Shown here: positions 52,059 through 59,812 of the stretch, piece after piece
Numbering within the stretch: position 1 is the first letter of the stretch
Layout of the letters: each line of letters starts with the position of its first letter
Source of the DNA: a candidate division TA06 bacterium
Lineage (GTDB): Bacteria > Edwardsbacteria > AC1 > EtOH8
Direction of reading: 5' to 3'
NCBI GenBank assembly: GCA_016235665.1
Contig: JACRJI010000014.1
Span: 83,544 to 147,543 of the forward strand
DNA: 64,000 bases
Translations under genes and position numbers: made by a program
The notes under the pieces: generated by a model
Databases searched by the model: none
What the model saw: only the letters and a program-made list of their open reading frames with translations
What the model was told of the DNA's origin: nothing

Positions 52059-52100
52059 AAAAAGGCGATGATATAAGCCCAATTTGGTCATTGCCTTTTT
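52059..52100. terminator. Bidirectional terminator
   Basis: AAAAAGGCGATGA and TCATTGCCTTTTT pair (one G-T) around a 16-base loop between convergent genes at 51253 (+) and 52113 (-). Confidence 0.7.
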
Positions 52101-52112
52101 GAATAGTCTAAT

Positions 52113-52565
52113 TTAGTTATGGGGTACTGAAGGGAATTCTTTACTACGCTCATCTGATAGCCATTTGGGGAAGTATTTAAAAAAACTATAGATTAATATG
52201 CAGAATACGATAGTTTCTATAGCAAGTAAAGAATAACAAATAATATTACAAATGGGTGCATATTTACAATCAATTATTTTTGGTAATAATAATGTCAATG
52301 TGTAAAAAATAAAGATTGTAAAAACCAACATAACAAATAAGCGCACACATTTATACCAATCAAAATCACATTTAGGTGACTCATAGTTGATTGCATCAAA
52401 AAGTTTTTTGTCTTTCAGCGCGTTTAATCTAATCGTAAAGGTAGTTCTTGTTTTATTCTCTGGGTATAGATGTGGTATCACAAATACGTATATAGCAACG
52501 AGAATTGCAACATAACCAAGGGAAAGCATTGCAACGGGAATTAGTTTATTAAAAAGAATATCCAC
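52113..52565 (-). CDS. Hypothetical membrane protein
   Basis: A 150-residue protein with about four predicted membrane helices (AMLSLGYVAILVAIYVFVIP; LFVMLVFTIFIFYTLTLLLP; ICNIICYSLLAIETIVFCIL). GTG start. It begins 2 bases after the end of the gene at 52567 (-), with GGACATTGA as weak coupling. No family recognised. Confidence 0.6.
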   Translation of the reverse strand: MDILFNKLIPVAMLSLGYVAILVAIYVFVIPHLYPENKTRTTFTIRLNALKDKKLFDAINYESPKCDFDWYKCVRLFVMLVFTIFIFYTLTLLLPKIIDCKYAPICNIICYSLLAIETIVFCILIYSFFKYFPKWLSDERSKEFPSVPHN

Positions 52566-52566
52566 T

Positions 52567-53265
52567 TCAATGTCCTTGTTGTTTTTCTTGTCTTTGCTTC
52601 ATTTCATTGATGCTAACATATTTTATGTATTTTGATGCATCAGCGGCTGAAGGGTTCCACAGTATTGCTTCTTTGGATTTTACTAAAAAATAAAAACGTT
52701 CACGCAAGTCTGAATATATTGTAGCACTATCATTTTCTATAAATACTGGGGATTTCTGCAATTCGGGGTGCCCTTTTTCAATAACTGATGAGGCCGATTC
52801 ATTGTCAGAACAAAAACAATGTAATTTTTCTCTATCTGTTGTTTGCTTAATATATAGCTTTATATTGTTTGGAAAGGCATGAGCTAAGTCCACATATGGG
52901 TGTGCTTTCCAGTATTCATCACTATTTACACCATTTTTTACATACTTTTCGTAGTCTGCATCTTCAACAAGAATATGAGGTCCGCCCAGGAAAATGCATT
53001 GACCATTATTAATGGCTAAATCGTGTAATTTATCTCTAATAGATCGATAAAAATCAGGACTGAACTCTCCAGCTAAACCCCATAAAGTTCCATGTTTGCT
53101 TTTATCTATAATATCACTGATAGTATCCCAAACCGCGTGTCTATCTTCGTACACCTCGTATTCTTTTGGGGTTGGTTTACTAAGAATGTTATATATCTCG
53201 CGGGATAATATACCACCTATAAGGAGTAGACTAATCCCCCCCGATATAATTTCAAGATTTTTCAT
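52567..53265 (-). CDS. Hypothetical membrane-anchored protein
   Basis: A 232-residue protein with an N-terminal membrane helix (IISGGISLLLIGGILSREIY) and a cytoplasmic or periplasmic domain of no recognised family. LYIKQTTDREKLHCFCSD and LRERFYFLVKSKEAILWNPS resemble strands of phospholipase-D-like folds, but no HxK motif is present. It forms a two-gene unit with the membrane protein at 52113. The 270 bases upstream (53266-53535) are AT-rich; the only structure noted is the TTGCTTACAAC box at 53494. Confidence 0.55.
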   Translation of the reverse strand: MKNLEIISGGISLLLIGGILSREIYNILSKPTPKEYEVYEDRHAVWDTISDIIDKSKHGTLWGLAGEFSPDFYRSIRDKLHDLAINNGQCIFLGGPHILVEDADYEKYVKNGVNSDEYWKAHPYVDLAHAFPNNIKLYIKQTTDREKLHCFCSDNESASSVIEKGHPELQKSPVFIENDSATIYSDLRERFYFLVKSKEAILWNPSAADASKYIKYVSINEMKQRQEKQQGH

Positions 53266-53493
53266 ATTTTAAGCCTTAATTATTAAGGAATGTTTTCCTT
53301 ATAAAGCTTGCTCCTATTCGTTTGTGGTTTAGTTGTTTTGGTGCATATATTAACAATAGAATAACATAAATGTCCTTGTCCGGTCAATATTGTCAAGAGA
53401 AAAATTCAAATAAAATAAAAATATTTATATTTTTTAATTAACCTATAATTATAGCACAATATATTAAATAAGCAAGCATTATTTTTAATATTA

Positions 53494-53516
53494 TTTGCTT
53501 ACAACCCTTTTATAAA
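53494..53516 (+). promoter_or_regulatory. TTGCYTACAAC box plus TTTATAAAT before 53536
   Basis: TTTGCTTACAACCCTTT (53494-53510) with TTTATAAAT at 53508-53516, at -28 to -20 from the ATG. There is no Shine-Dalgarno. Same box and spacing as at 42324. Confidence 0.5.
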
Positions 53517-53535
53517 TTCCCTTCCAGAATATTGT

Positions 53536-53733
53536 ATGGCACCACAATATCTAAACAACAACAGAAAAGACAGATCACCGATAATACAAACACGAATAAA
53601 CAAAAGCAAAGACGGGAAATGGTTCATCATTAGAACAGAAATCGTCGAGATAAAACCAGTCAGTTACATCCAGGAGATCCTTCGGTCTGAAAATAAAGGG
53701 GGTACAGAATGGCAGGAAGAAGACCAGGTTTAA
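53536..53733 (+). CDS. Small hypothetical protein 1 of recombinase cluster
   Basis: A 65-residue protein starting MAPQYLNNNRKDRSPIIQTR; no family recognised. It overlaps the next small gene by 25 bases. It has no Shine-Dalgarno but carries the shared upstream box, supporting a real gene. Confidence 0.5.
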   Translation: MAPQYLNNNRKDRSPIIQTRINKSKDGKWFIIRTEIVEIKPVSYIQEILRSENKGGTEWQEEDQV

Positions 53734-53876
53734 ATAAATGCGAAAGATCTCTACGGCGATGTGAAAAAAGGCTGGCGACGATTTCAGATGTTCTACGCGA
53801 TATCGACATGAAACTCAATCATGTTATCGAGCGGATGAAGAACCATAGCAATCAAGTTGGTATGGATTATCGATAA
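53709..53876 (+). CDS. Small basic protein 2 of recombinase cluster
   Basis: A 55-residue basic protein (MAGRRPGLNKCERSLRRCEK, then a helical RDIDMKLNHVIERMKNHSNQ). Too short for reliable assignment; the basic N-terminus suits a DNA- or RNA-binding accessory factor. It overlaps its neighbour on the 5' side. Confidence 0.45.
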   Translation: MAGRRPGLNKCERSLRRCEKRLATISDVLRDIDMKLNHVIERMKNHSNQVGMDYR

Positions 53877-53877
53877 A

Positions 53878-54030
53878 ATGGCAATAGATGACCGTGTATT
53901 GTCAAATGAATGCAAGGATAGCGACACGCCTAAAAAAGAAAGACCAAAAGATATATACCGTTTGCTTGATTTATTCGAAGAATTATATGACGAAGCGAAA
54001 AAGAATTATAGCGACAGTAACATTTATTAA
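53878..54030 (+). CDS. Small acidic protein 3 of recombinase cluster
   Basis: A 50-residue protein with helical YRLLDLFEELYDEAKKNYSD at its end. It begins 1 base after the stop of small protein 2. No family recognised. Confidence 0.4.
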   Translation: MAIDDRVLSNECKDSDTPKKERPKDIYRLLDLFEELYDEAKKNYSDSNIY

Positions 54031-54091
54031 TTATGATACCCTGATTATATAGAATAGGCCTTTCCGATGGGGTTGAGTTGTTTCCTGAAAA

Positions 54092-54107
54092 CGAACAAAA
54101 TTGTTCG
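54092..54107. promoter_or_regulatory. Dyad 1, CGAACAA-AA-TTGTTCG
   Basis: A perfect inverted repeat of 7-bp arms; GAAC-N6-GTTC form. The first of three dyads of this form upstream of the tyrosine recombinase. Confidence 0.6.
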
Positions 54108-54112
54108 GGGTT

Positions 54113-54155
54113 TTCCAGGGGCGTTGAACAGATTTGTTCGAAAATTGGAAACATT
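54113..54155 (+). repeat. 43-bp direct repeat, copy 1
   Basis: Identical over 43 bases to 54202-54244, 89 bases apart start to start. It contains the GAAC-N6-GTTC dyad (54126-54139) and a TTGGAAAC word (54145-54152) that pairs with GTTTCCAA at 54169-54176. Confidence 0.9.
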
Positions 54156-54201
54156 CACAAAAATAATTGTTTCCAAAAAGTGAACAGACTTACCTGGATT
54201 C

Positions 54202-54244
54202 TTCCAGGGGCGTTGAACAGATTTGTTCGAAAATTGGAAACATT
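54202..54244 (+). repeat. 43-bp direct repeat, copy 2
   Basis: Perfect second copy, ending 28 bases before the recombinase start. It contains dyad 3 (54215-54228). The repeat pair and dyads could be operator sites or recombinase arm-binding sites. Confidence 0.9.
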
Positions 54245-54250
54245 TATATA
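54243..54250 (+). promoter_or_regulatory. TTTATATA box before recombinase
   Basis: TTTATATA at -30 to -23 from the ATG at 54273, with GGAAACA just before it and no Shine-Dalgarno. The spacing suits a leaderless transcript, as in archaeal promoters, but a bacterial -10 reading is possible. Confidence 0.35.
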
Positions 54251-54272
54251 TGTGTGATTAATAGTTTATACT

Positions 54273-55478
54273 ATGACAGCATCTATACCCGTCGGAAAAA
54301 TTGATATCCATGATAGCATTCATAAATATGAAGTTGCGTTACGAACTCTGGCTAAAGACAAATATATTATTCCAGAAAACAAAAAACTCATTTTGGCATT
54401 TCTCCGAGATTGCGAAGCCGGGAAAACTGTAAAAAACAGGAGTAAGAAAAAACTTTGCCCCAGTCGGTGTAACAGACTTCTTGATATGTTGAAATTGTTT
54501 TCTCATTTGATGAATAAACGCTTTGATAAAATAACACAGGATGAATTTGAAACATTTGTCCTTGCATTTGACAAGGACAAATATCGGAAAAGGGATGGTA
54601 GGAAATACAGCGATTCTACCAAAGTATATTATAAAAAGGGTTTTAGAAAATATGGCAACTGGATGAAAGGAAAAGGTCTCAGCAATCTTGATTATTCTTT
54701 CATGGAAACAATTGATCCGGTAAAAGAGGTGCCCGCGCTTACCCGGGAAGAAATCGACAGGATGGTCAATAAGGCGGCATTGATCAGGGACCGGGCGCTG
54801 GTTATGTTACTGTTTGATTCCGGTGCCAGGATTGAGGAATTCCTGAACATACGGTTGAAACACCTAATCAAGCGTGACAATTATTATCAAGTAAGAATAG
54901 AATTCTCTAAAACCAAGCCACGAACAGTTAGTCTTCCTATGTGTACGAAGATATTGGAAGAGTGGCTTCTGGAGCATCCTGAGAAAAACAATCCCGAGGC
55001 GCAGCTTTTCCCTATAAGCTACGATGGCGTGAGGATGGTGATCAAAAGACTCGCCAGAAAAGTGTTGAAGAAAGGTGTGCATGTCCACCAGTTAAGGCAT
55101 TCTTCGGCCACTTATTACTGCCACAAATTATCGTCCTATCAATTGTGTTATCGTTATGGATGGAGCATGTCGAGCGATCAACCCGCCAGATATATTGACA
55201 GGGAGGGCATTAATGAGGAGGAAACGGCCGAATTGGTTGCTACGGATGAAGTGCTTAAAATTAAAAAAGAAAACCAGGAGATCAAAGAAACCATGACCAG
55301 ACTTAAGGACGAAAATAGCAGCATCTGGAAACTTATTGATAAATTGAATATCACCAGTAAAATCACCCAGGAGGTGATAGAGAATCACCCGGAAGTAAAG
55401 AAGGAAATTATAAAGGTAATGAAAAAGATGATATCGAAGTCTGATATGCCATTGAATATCTCTTTTAAAACTGACTAA
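54273..55478 (+). CDS. Tyrosine recombinase/integrase
   Basis: A 401-residue site-specific recombinase. The N-terminal part (about 10-130) is a SAM-like DNA-binding region; the catalytic domain has R186 (DSGARIEEFLN), H272 and R275 (VHQLRHSSATYY) and the nucleophile Y307 (ARYIDREG). It has an extra helical C-terminal tail of about 95 residues (from about 310) that could oligomerise. Its end overlaps the convergent winged-helix gene by 4 bases. It is the most likely integration/excision enzyme for the surrounding module. Confidence 0.9.
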   Translation: MTASIPVGKIDIHDSIHKYEVALRTLAKDKYIIPENKKLILAFLRDCEAGKTVKNRSKKKLCPSRCNRLLDMLKLFSHLMNKRFDKITQDEFETFVLAFDKDKYRKRDGRKYSDSTKVYYKKGFRKYGNWMKGKGLSNLDYSFMETIDPVKEVPALTREEIDRMVNKAALIRDRALVMLLFDSGARIEEFLNIRLKHLIKRDNYYQVRIEFSKTKPRTVSLPMCTKILEEWLLEHPEKNNPEAQLFPISYDGVRMVIKRLARKVLKKGVHVHQLRHSSATYYCHKLSSYQLCYRYGWSMSSDQPARYIDREGINEEETAELVATDEVLKIKKENQEIKETMTRLKDENSSIWKLIDKLNITSKITQEVIENHPEVKKEIIKVMKKMISKSDMPLNISFKTD

Positions 55479-56050
55479 ACTGATAAAAGCTCGCTTATAT
55501 TTTCCCCTGTCTCGGTCAACTTATATCTAACTCCTCTTTTCCCATCGGGAATTCTTATCAACAATCTTTTATTAAAAAATTGTTTTATCGCCCTGTAGAC
55601 TTCGGTCCGCGGGGTGCTTTTTATTCCCTCGTATCTGAATCTGGTAAAAATATGACTTGCTTTGAATGTTCCGTCTTTGATCTTAGAGTAATTATTCATT
55701 ATTTTCAGATATTCCTTTCGACCCTTGCCGGCCAGTACCCAACCATATAAATTCCAATTGATTCTTCCTGGAATTAAATAGTCATTTGGAATGTGATCAT
55801 CCTTTTCTTCCGATAGAATCAATTCCTTTCTTAATGCTATTCCCGTTGGAGAGAGTCCGTAGATCCTGCCTGTTTTGGCAGAAGGAATGAAACATTGAAC
55901 CAGTTTATGCTGTGTTAATACACGCAAGCAATAACTGATATAATTCTTTTCAAAGGCACATTGCTTGTTCAGTTCGGATGGGCTCATCGGCTTATAGAAA
56001 CAAAGAATCAATTTCTTTTGCTTCACCCCTACAATACCATTAGCTGCCAC
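55475..56050 (-). CDS. Winged-helix transcriptional regulator
   Basis: A 191-residue protein with an N-terminal winged helix (KLILCFYKPMSPSELNKQCA, then EKNYISYCLRVLTQHKLVQC, wing TGRIYGLSPTGIALRKEL) and a second winged-helix-like half near its C-terminus (FNKRLLIRIPDGKRGVRYKL). It is convergent with the recombinase. GTG start at 56050; the upstream ATG at 56052 is out of frame. The TTGCTTACAAC box upstream of its own gene also occurs before two other element genes, so it is a candidate regulator of them. Confidence 0.75.
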   Translation of the reverse strand: MAANGIVGVKQKKLILCFYKPMSPSELNKQCAFEKNYISYCLRVLTQHKLVQCFIPSAKTGRIYGLSPTGIALRKELILSEEKDDHIPNDYLIPGRINWNLYGWVLAGKGRKEYLKIMNNYSKIKDGTFKASHIFTRFRYEGIKSTPRTEVYRAIKQFFNKRLLIRIPDGKRGVRYKLTETGENISELLSV

Positions 56051-56069
56051 ATTTTAGGGCCTCTTTTGC

Positions 56070-56092
56070 TATTTATTGGAGTTGTAAGCAAT
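56070..56092 (-). promoter_or_regulatory. TTGCYTACAAC box before the winged-helix gene
   Basis: On the minus strand, ATTGCTTACAACTCCAA followed by TAAATAG ends exactly 25 bases before the GTG start, as in the copies at 42324 and 53494. Confidence 0.5.
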
Positions 56093-56315
56093 CAGTATAG
56101 TGATTGCCCAGAAAAGAGAGATAATGGTCAAATAAAAACCTTTTGTTTTTTCGTCACTTTAGAGTGAAAACACAATTAGTGGGATGCAAGGGCCTATTTT
56201 GGGCATTAGATACTATATCTTGTTCTTCCACTATCCCACATTAGAATATATAGTATCAGCATACTATTCAACAGGTTACAAAAAAGAAACAGAAAACAAA
56301 TAAAAGAAACAAAAA

Positions 56316-56411
56316 GGCGCCCATCAGGGCGACCTCCTGCCGAGCTGGAAGCCGATCTTGATTGCCCAGAACATGGTATCGGGCAATCAGAGCCGGAAGG
56401 CTGACCTCGGC
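56316..56411. ncRNA. GC-rich multi-hairpin element, candidate structured RNA
   Basis: In an AT-rich gap of 680 bases before the VPA1262-like gene, a GC-rich island can fold into: hairpin GGCGCCC-ATCA-GGGCGACC (56316-56334); an outer stem GCCGAG (56339-56344)/CTCGGC (56406-56411) enclosing GCT-GGA-AGC, an 8-bp stem GATTGCCC/GGGCAATC with a 13-base loop (56360-56388), and AGCC-GGAA-GGCT with a GNRA-type loop (56391-56402). The cloverleaf-like layout is not a tRNA (no T-loop). It could be a small RNA or a processed leader. Strand is uncertain because the stems are symmetrical. Confidence 0.55.
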
Positions 56412-56730
56412 GAGCGGAGCAGCTAATAACAGAAACATAATATGGTTTTCATATTGCAGTATGAAAAAAATAACACGGGTTAAAATCTATTATTTCAAAG
56501 GAAATAATATTAAAATTGTAATTGACACAGATATGGTAATTTGCTACTATTCTCTTATAAGAAGCCATGCGCTATGCCAAGTCTCTTCTTTATCTTTGAT
56601 AAAGCTACAATCTGGGAAAACGCCACTCTTACGTTAAATAACGTGAAAAGGTTATTGTAGTATTTTGTGTCGCGAAAAAACCAGTTATTACGGTACAGGT
56701 AGTATAAACACAAAAGACAGTGAGAATATT

Positions 56731-58296
56731 ATGGACTATAATATACTGACAACAGATGGAAATATCGCCTTTTATAAGAGTTCTGAAGTGACTGAAATAT
56801 TCTTGTACAGAAAGGGAGATGGGGCTATTTTTAATTTTTTTACGTTAGTCGTATTGGAGGAAAAACCATTTGATAAAACCAATCATCATTATCTCTGCAA
56901 GCCCATACCAATTAACGATGAGTATTCTTTAGGTATTCATAGATATTGGTATACTAAAAGTGATAGTGAAAGTAATTTCCGCAGTCTAAAATCACAAAAC
57001 AAATGGATCTTTAATGGTGCAAGTTCTTCCCAGTTTCCGCAATTGAAATATCTACCGAAGCAATTTATTCAATCGGGCGATAATAATCGTCTGAATCATG
57101 TCCTTAAGAATAATTATCACAATGGTTCATACATTTTAGAATTTTTTGATGAAGATAAAACCAATGTTGCCTTTCTTCTTAATATGAAAGCAATAAATGA
57201 ATTAAATAATCTATGCCATAAGATAAAACAATTTGTCCCTATTGATTTATCAGTAGTTAGGGATAGAATTGGGAATTTTATTTTTCAGTTTCCAGTTACA
57301 ATTCTTGAAACTGATTGCAAAGCACTTCCAACATGGGATGGTATCCAATTGGATATATCCTGGCACCCTTTAATCCAACAACCGCCTGATTGTTTGCTGC
57401 AAGTGGAATCCACTATGGATAAAATATACATGGGATTAAAAATTGAAGAATATAATAAAACCAATAAGCAAGTTGTCAATATTGGCAATTTGGACCAAAT
57501 TGACCAGGTAAATATCTGGCGTAGGGAGCCATGTTTGATGCTGTCCACATTCAGTGGAACATTTGTTAAAGAGTTTGATTTCGATGTTGGCATAATCAGC
57601 CATGAGCCAAGAATATTTGAAATTGATGGGCATATTGAAAATATCCAAATCACAAGTAACGATAGAAATAGAAGGAGAACTTCGAAAGCAAACTATACCA
57701 ACTATATCACAAACAATTTGTACGATGCTGAAAAAAAGCATTTAGAAAAATTATTATCATTTAAACAATATAATAAAGGTATTGCTAACAGCTTAAATGA
57801 CCTGCGACATCTTATACAGACAAAAGGAGAGAATGGGGTTTACTTATGGGATCCATTTTTAAGTCCTCTAGATATTTTAAAAACGCTGTATTTCTCCACA
57901 TCGGGTGGAGTGCAATTACTGGCGATTGGTTCAATTAATGATGCTGTAAAGATTGTTTACCATAAAAAAGGCAAAGATGTTACTGACATTATTACAGAGT
58001 ACCGGAGAGTATTTAACAATCCCCAAAATAATAACCACCAGCTGAATCTCGAATTCAGAGTTCAGCATACCAATTATGGATGGGCATTCCATGACAGGTT
58101 TCTTATTTTCCCGAGTAATAGTAGTTTGAAGCGATCACAGGTATATTCCTTGGGAACATCTGTCAATTCTTATGGCCAGAATCACCATATATTGCAAGAG
58201 GTTTCTCATCCGCAACCCGTTGTAGATGCTTTTAATGAATTGTGGAGTGAATTGAATCACCCGGAGTGCATTGTATGGAAATACCCGAAGCCATAA
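56731..58296 (+). CDS. VPA1262-like protein with HDR-type PLD-like motif
   Basis: A 521-residue protein of uncertain family. The C-terminal third has strand NGVYLWDPFLSPLDILKTLY, GVQLLAIGSINDAVKIVYHK and the HDR variant GWAFHDRFLIFP with a downstream SLGTSVNSYG, features of phospholipase-D-like nucleases seen in defence proteins and reminiscent of the VPA1262 family. Start chosen at the ATG 56731; an upstream TTG would add 22 residues. It overlaps the next gene by 22 bases and is the first of four co-directional genes. The VPA1262 assignment is tentative. Confidence 0.55.
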   Translation: MDYNILTTDGNIAFYKSSEVTEIFLYRKGDGAIFNFFTLVVLEEKPFDKTNHHYLCKPIPINDEYSLGIHRYWYTKSDSESNFRSLKSQNKWIFNGASSSQFPQLKYLPKQFIQSGDNNRLNHVLKNNYHNGSYILEFFDEDKTNVAFLLNMKAINELNNLCHKIKQFVPIDLSVVRDRIGNFIFQFPVTILETDCKALPTWDGIQLDISWHPLIQQPPDCLLQVESTMDKIYMGLKIEEYNKTNKQVVNIGNLDQIDQVNIWRREPCLMLSTFSGTFVKEFDFDVGIISHEPRIFEIDGHIENIQITSNDRNRRRTSKANYTNYITNNLYDAEKKHLEKLLSFKQYNKGIANSLNDLRHLIQTKGENGVYLWDPFLSPLDILKTLYFSTSGGVQLLAIGSINDAVKIVYHKKGKDVTDIITEYRRVFNNPQNNNHQLNLEFRVQHTNYGWAFHDRFLIFPSNSSLKRSQVYSLGTSVNSYGQNHHILQEVSHPQPVVDAFNELWSELNHPECIVWKYPKP

Positions 58297-59762
58297 AATC
58301 TAAATCATTACAAGTTAGTTGTTCATCATCGGGGCATGATGAATTGAACAGATTGTTACAGGCGTTAGCAACAAAAGACATTGAAGACATAATCAATGGA
58401 GAGAAGAAAGAGGATATAAGAGCATTAAATCATAAGATTTATCAGGTGTGTTTTAATGCAGTTAACCCTGGACATAAAACAGAAAAAGAGATAATTGAAG
58501 AAACTGCGCAACTAATATTTACGGAGAGTTATTATCTAAAAAAAGCCATTGCTGCTGCTGATATAAAATCAGTTCTTATCTTTTTAGTCGTGAATAGCTT
58601 TTTGAATATTGAAACAAATTATTTATTGTCCGAGCAAGAATTGTCAGAAACATGTTTGCAACCGTTGACGCACTCTATATTGGAATTGCTGATTGGATTT
58701 AAGTTTGAAATTCAAGCCCTTCCCGATGCACCCTATCACGAGAAGAAAATGATGATCGAGGCAGAAGAAGGTTATACTAACAATAATATAAAGCGTACCT
58801 ACCAGCTGATTGAAGCCATTGAAGCTGGTGGACGGGGATTCCATTTCAATTATTTGCTTGAGAATTTAATTGTATTATTTGCTCGATTGAATATCCAGTA
58901 TTTCCTGAAAGTGCTTTCAGCATTAAACCACCCACAGTCATTTATCTTCTATTTACAAAACATTGGGAAGGATGAGTTACTACAGTTAGCTAATAAGTCC
59001 ACATTGAATAATAAATGGTTAAACTTTGAATTGATTCGACAAATATTAAAGCGAAAGAAAAAAGATTGTTTTGATGATTCTGAATGTTTAACTGTGAAAA
59101 ATACTCTCGATAGGATCTGTTCGAGTGATTTTAAATACTTTAAACAAGCAATTCAGTATTTCAATATGGATGAATTGCTGAACGCTTCATTGGGTGAGCT
59201 GTTGCCCCAATTGACGGATTCACAAATCAGTGAGATTATATATGAATGTTTTGAAATAGATAAAAATGCAAATAATCATAAGGCTAGAAACCTATTACTA
59301 GAACACTTTACACCCATTGCATCAGAGCAACAATTCAAATTATTACTTACAATTAATTTTGTAAAATGGGAAGCGTTTATTAATTCATTATTAGTGTCTG
59401 ACGATGCCTTTCAGAATGAAATACTGTTTACCGACTTTTGTGATTTCATCGTAGCATACTACACATCGTACGTATCGGATGATGACATACTTCTCCAAAT
59501 GAAAGATCTTATTAACAAAATAATGTTCATAGACTCAGAATGGTCAATATCAAAATCCAATCAAATGACTAAATACTACTTATATTATTCAAAGTTATAC
59601 CTTTTAAGCTATGCATATCGGAATAAGAAGTTGCGTGATGTCCATATTGTAAATCAGTTTGCAGAATTGAATAATAATGGAATTCATTCCCAAAGATATT
59701 TTAGCGATGGAAATATCCAACAATTAGACAGGGTAACGGTGAATTTGAATTGGGGAACATAA
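58275..59762 (+). CDS. Hypothetical all-helical protein, partner of VPA1262-like gene
   Basis: A 495-residue protein, predicted almost entirely helical, starting MEIPEAIKSKSLQVSCSSSG. No known family or catalytic motif was recognised; repeat-like helical pairs (LENLIVLFARLNIQYFLKVL) may form a scaffold. GGAG 9 bases upstream; it overlaps the upstream gene by 22 bases, so the two are translationally coupled and probably act together. Confidence 0.6.
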   Translation: MEIPEAIKSKSLQVSCSSSGHDELNRLLQALATKDIEDIINGEKKEDIRALNHKIYQVCFNAVNPGHKTEKEIIEETAQLIFTESYYLKKAIAAADIKSVLIFLVVNSFLNIETNYLLSEQELSETCLQPLTHSILELLIGFKFEIQALPDAPYHEKKMMIEAEEGYTNNNIKRTYQLIEAIEAGGRGFHFNYLLENLIVLFARLNIQYFLKVLSALNHPQSFIFYLQNIGKDELLQLANKSTLNNKWLNFELIRQILKRKKKDCFDDSECLTVKNTLDRICSSDFKYFKQAIQYFNMDELLNASLGELLPQLTDSQISEIIYECFEIDKNANNHKARNLLLEHFTPIASEQQFKLLLTINFVKWEAFINSLLVSDDAFQNEILFTDFCDFIVAYYTSYVSDDDILLQMKDLINKIMFIDSEWSISKSNQMTKYYLYYSKLYLLSYAYRNKKLRDVHIVNQFAELNNNGIHSQRYFSDGNIQQLDRVTVNLNWGT

Positions 59763-59812
59763 AGCAATTGATAAGTTGTGTATAATGAAGAGAGTGAGAA
59801 GGAATATTTATA

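Noticed and set aside
53494..53516. TTGCTTACAAC box as a simple sigma-70 -35/-10 pair
   Set aside because: No -10 hexamer at 17 bases fits all three copies; kept as an undefined shared box.
56339..56411. Cloverleaf-like fold as a tRNA
   Set aside because: No T-loop TTC consensus, no anticodon loop of correct form and no CCA; kept only as a candidate structured RNA.
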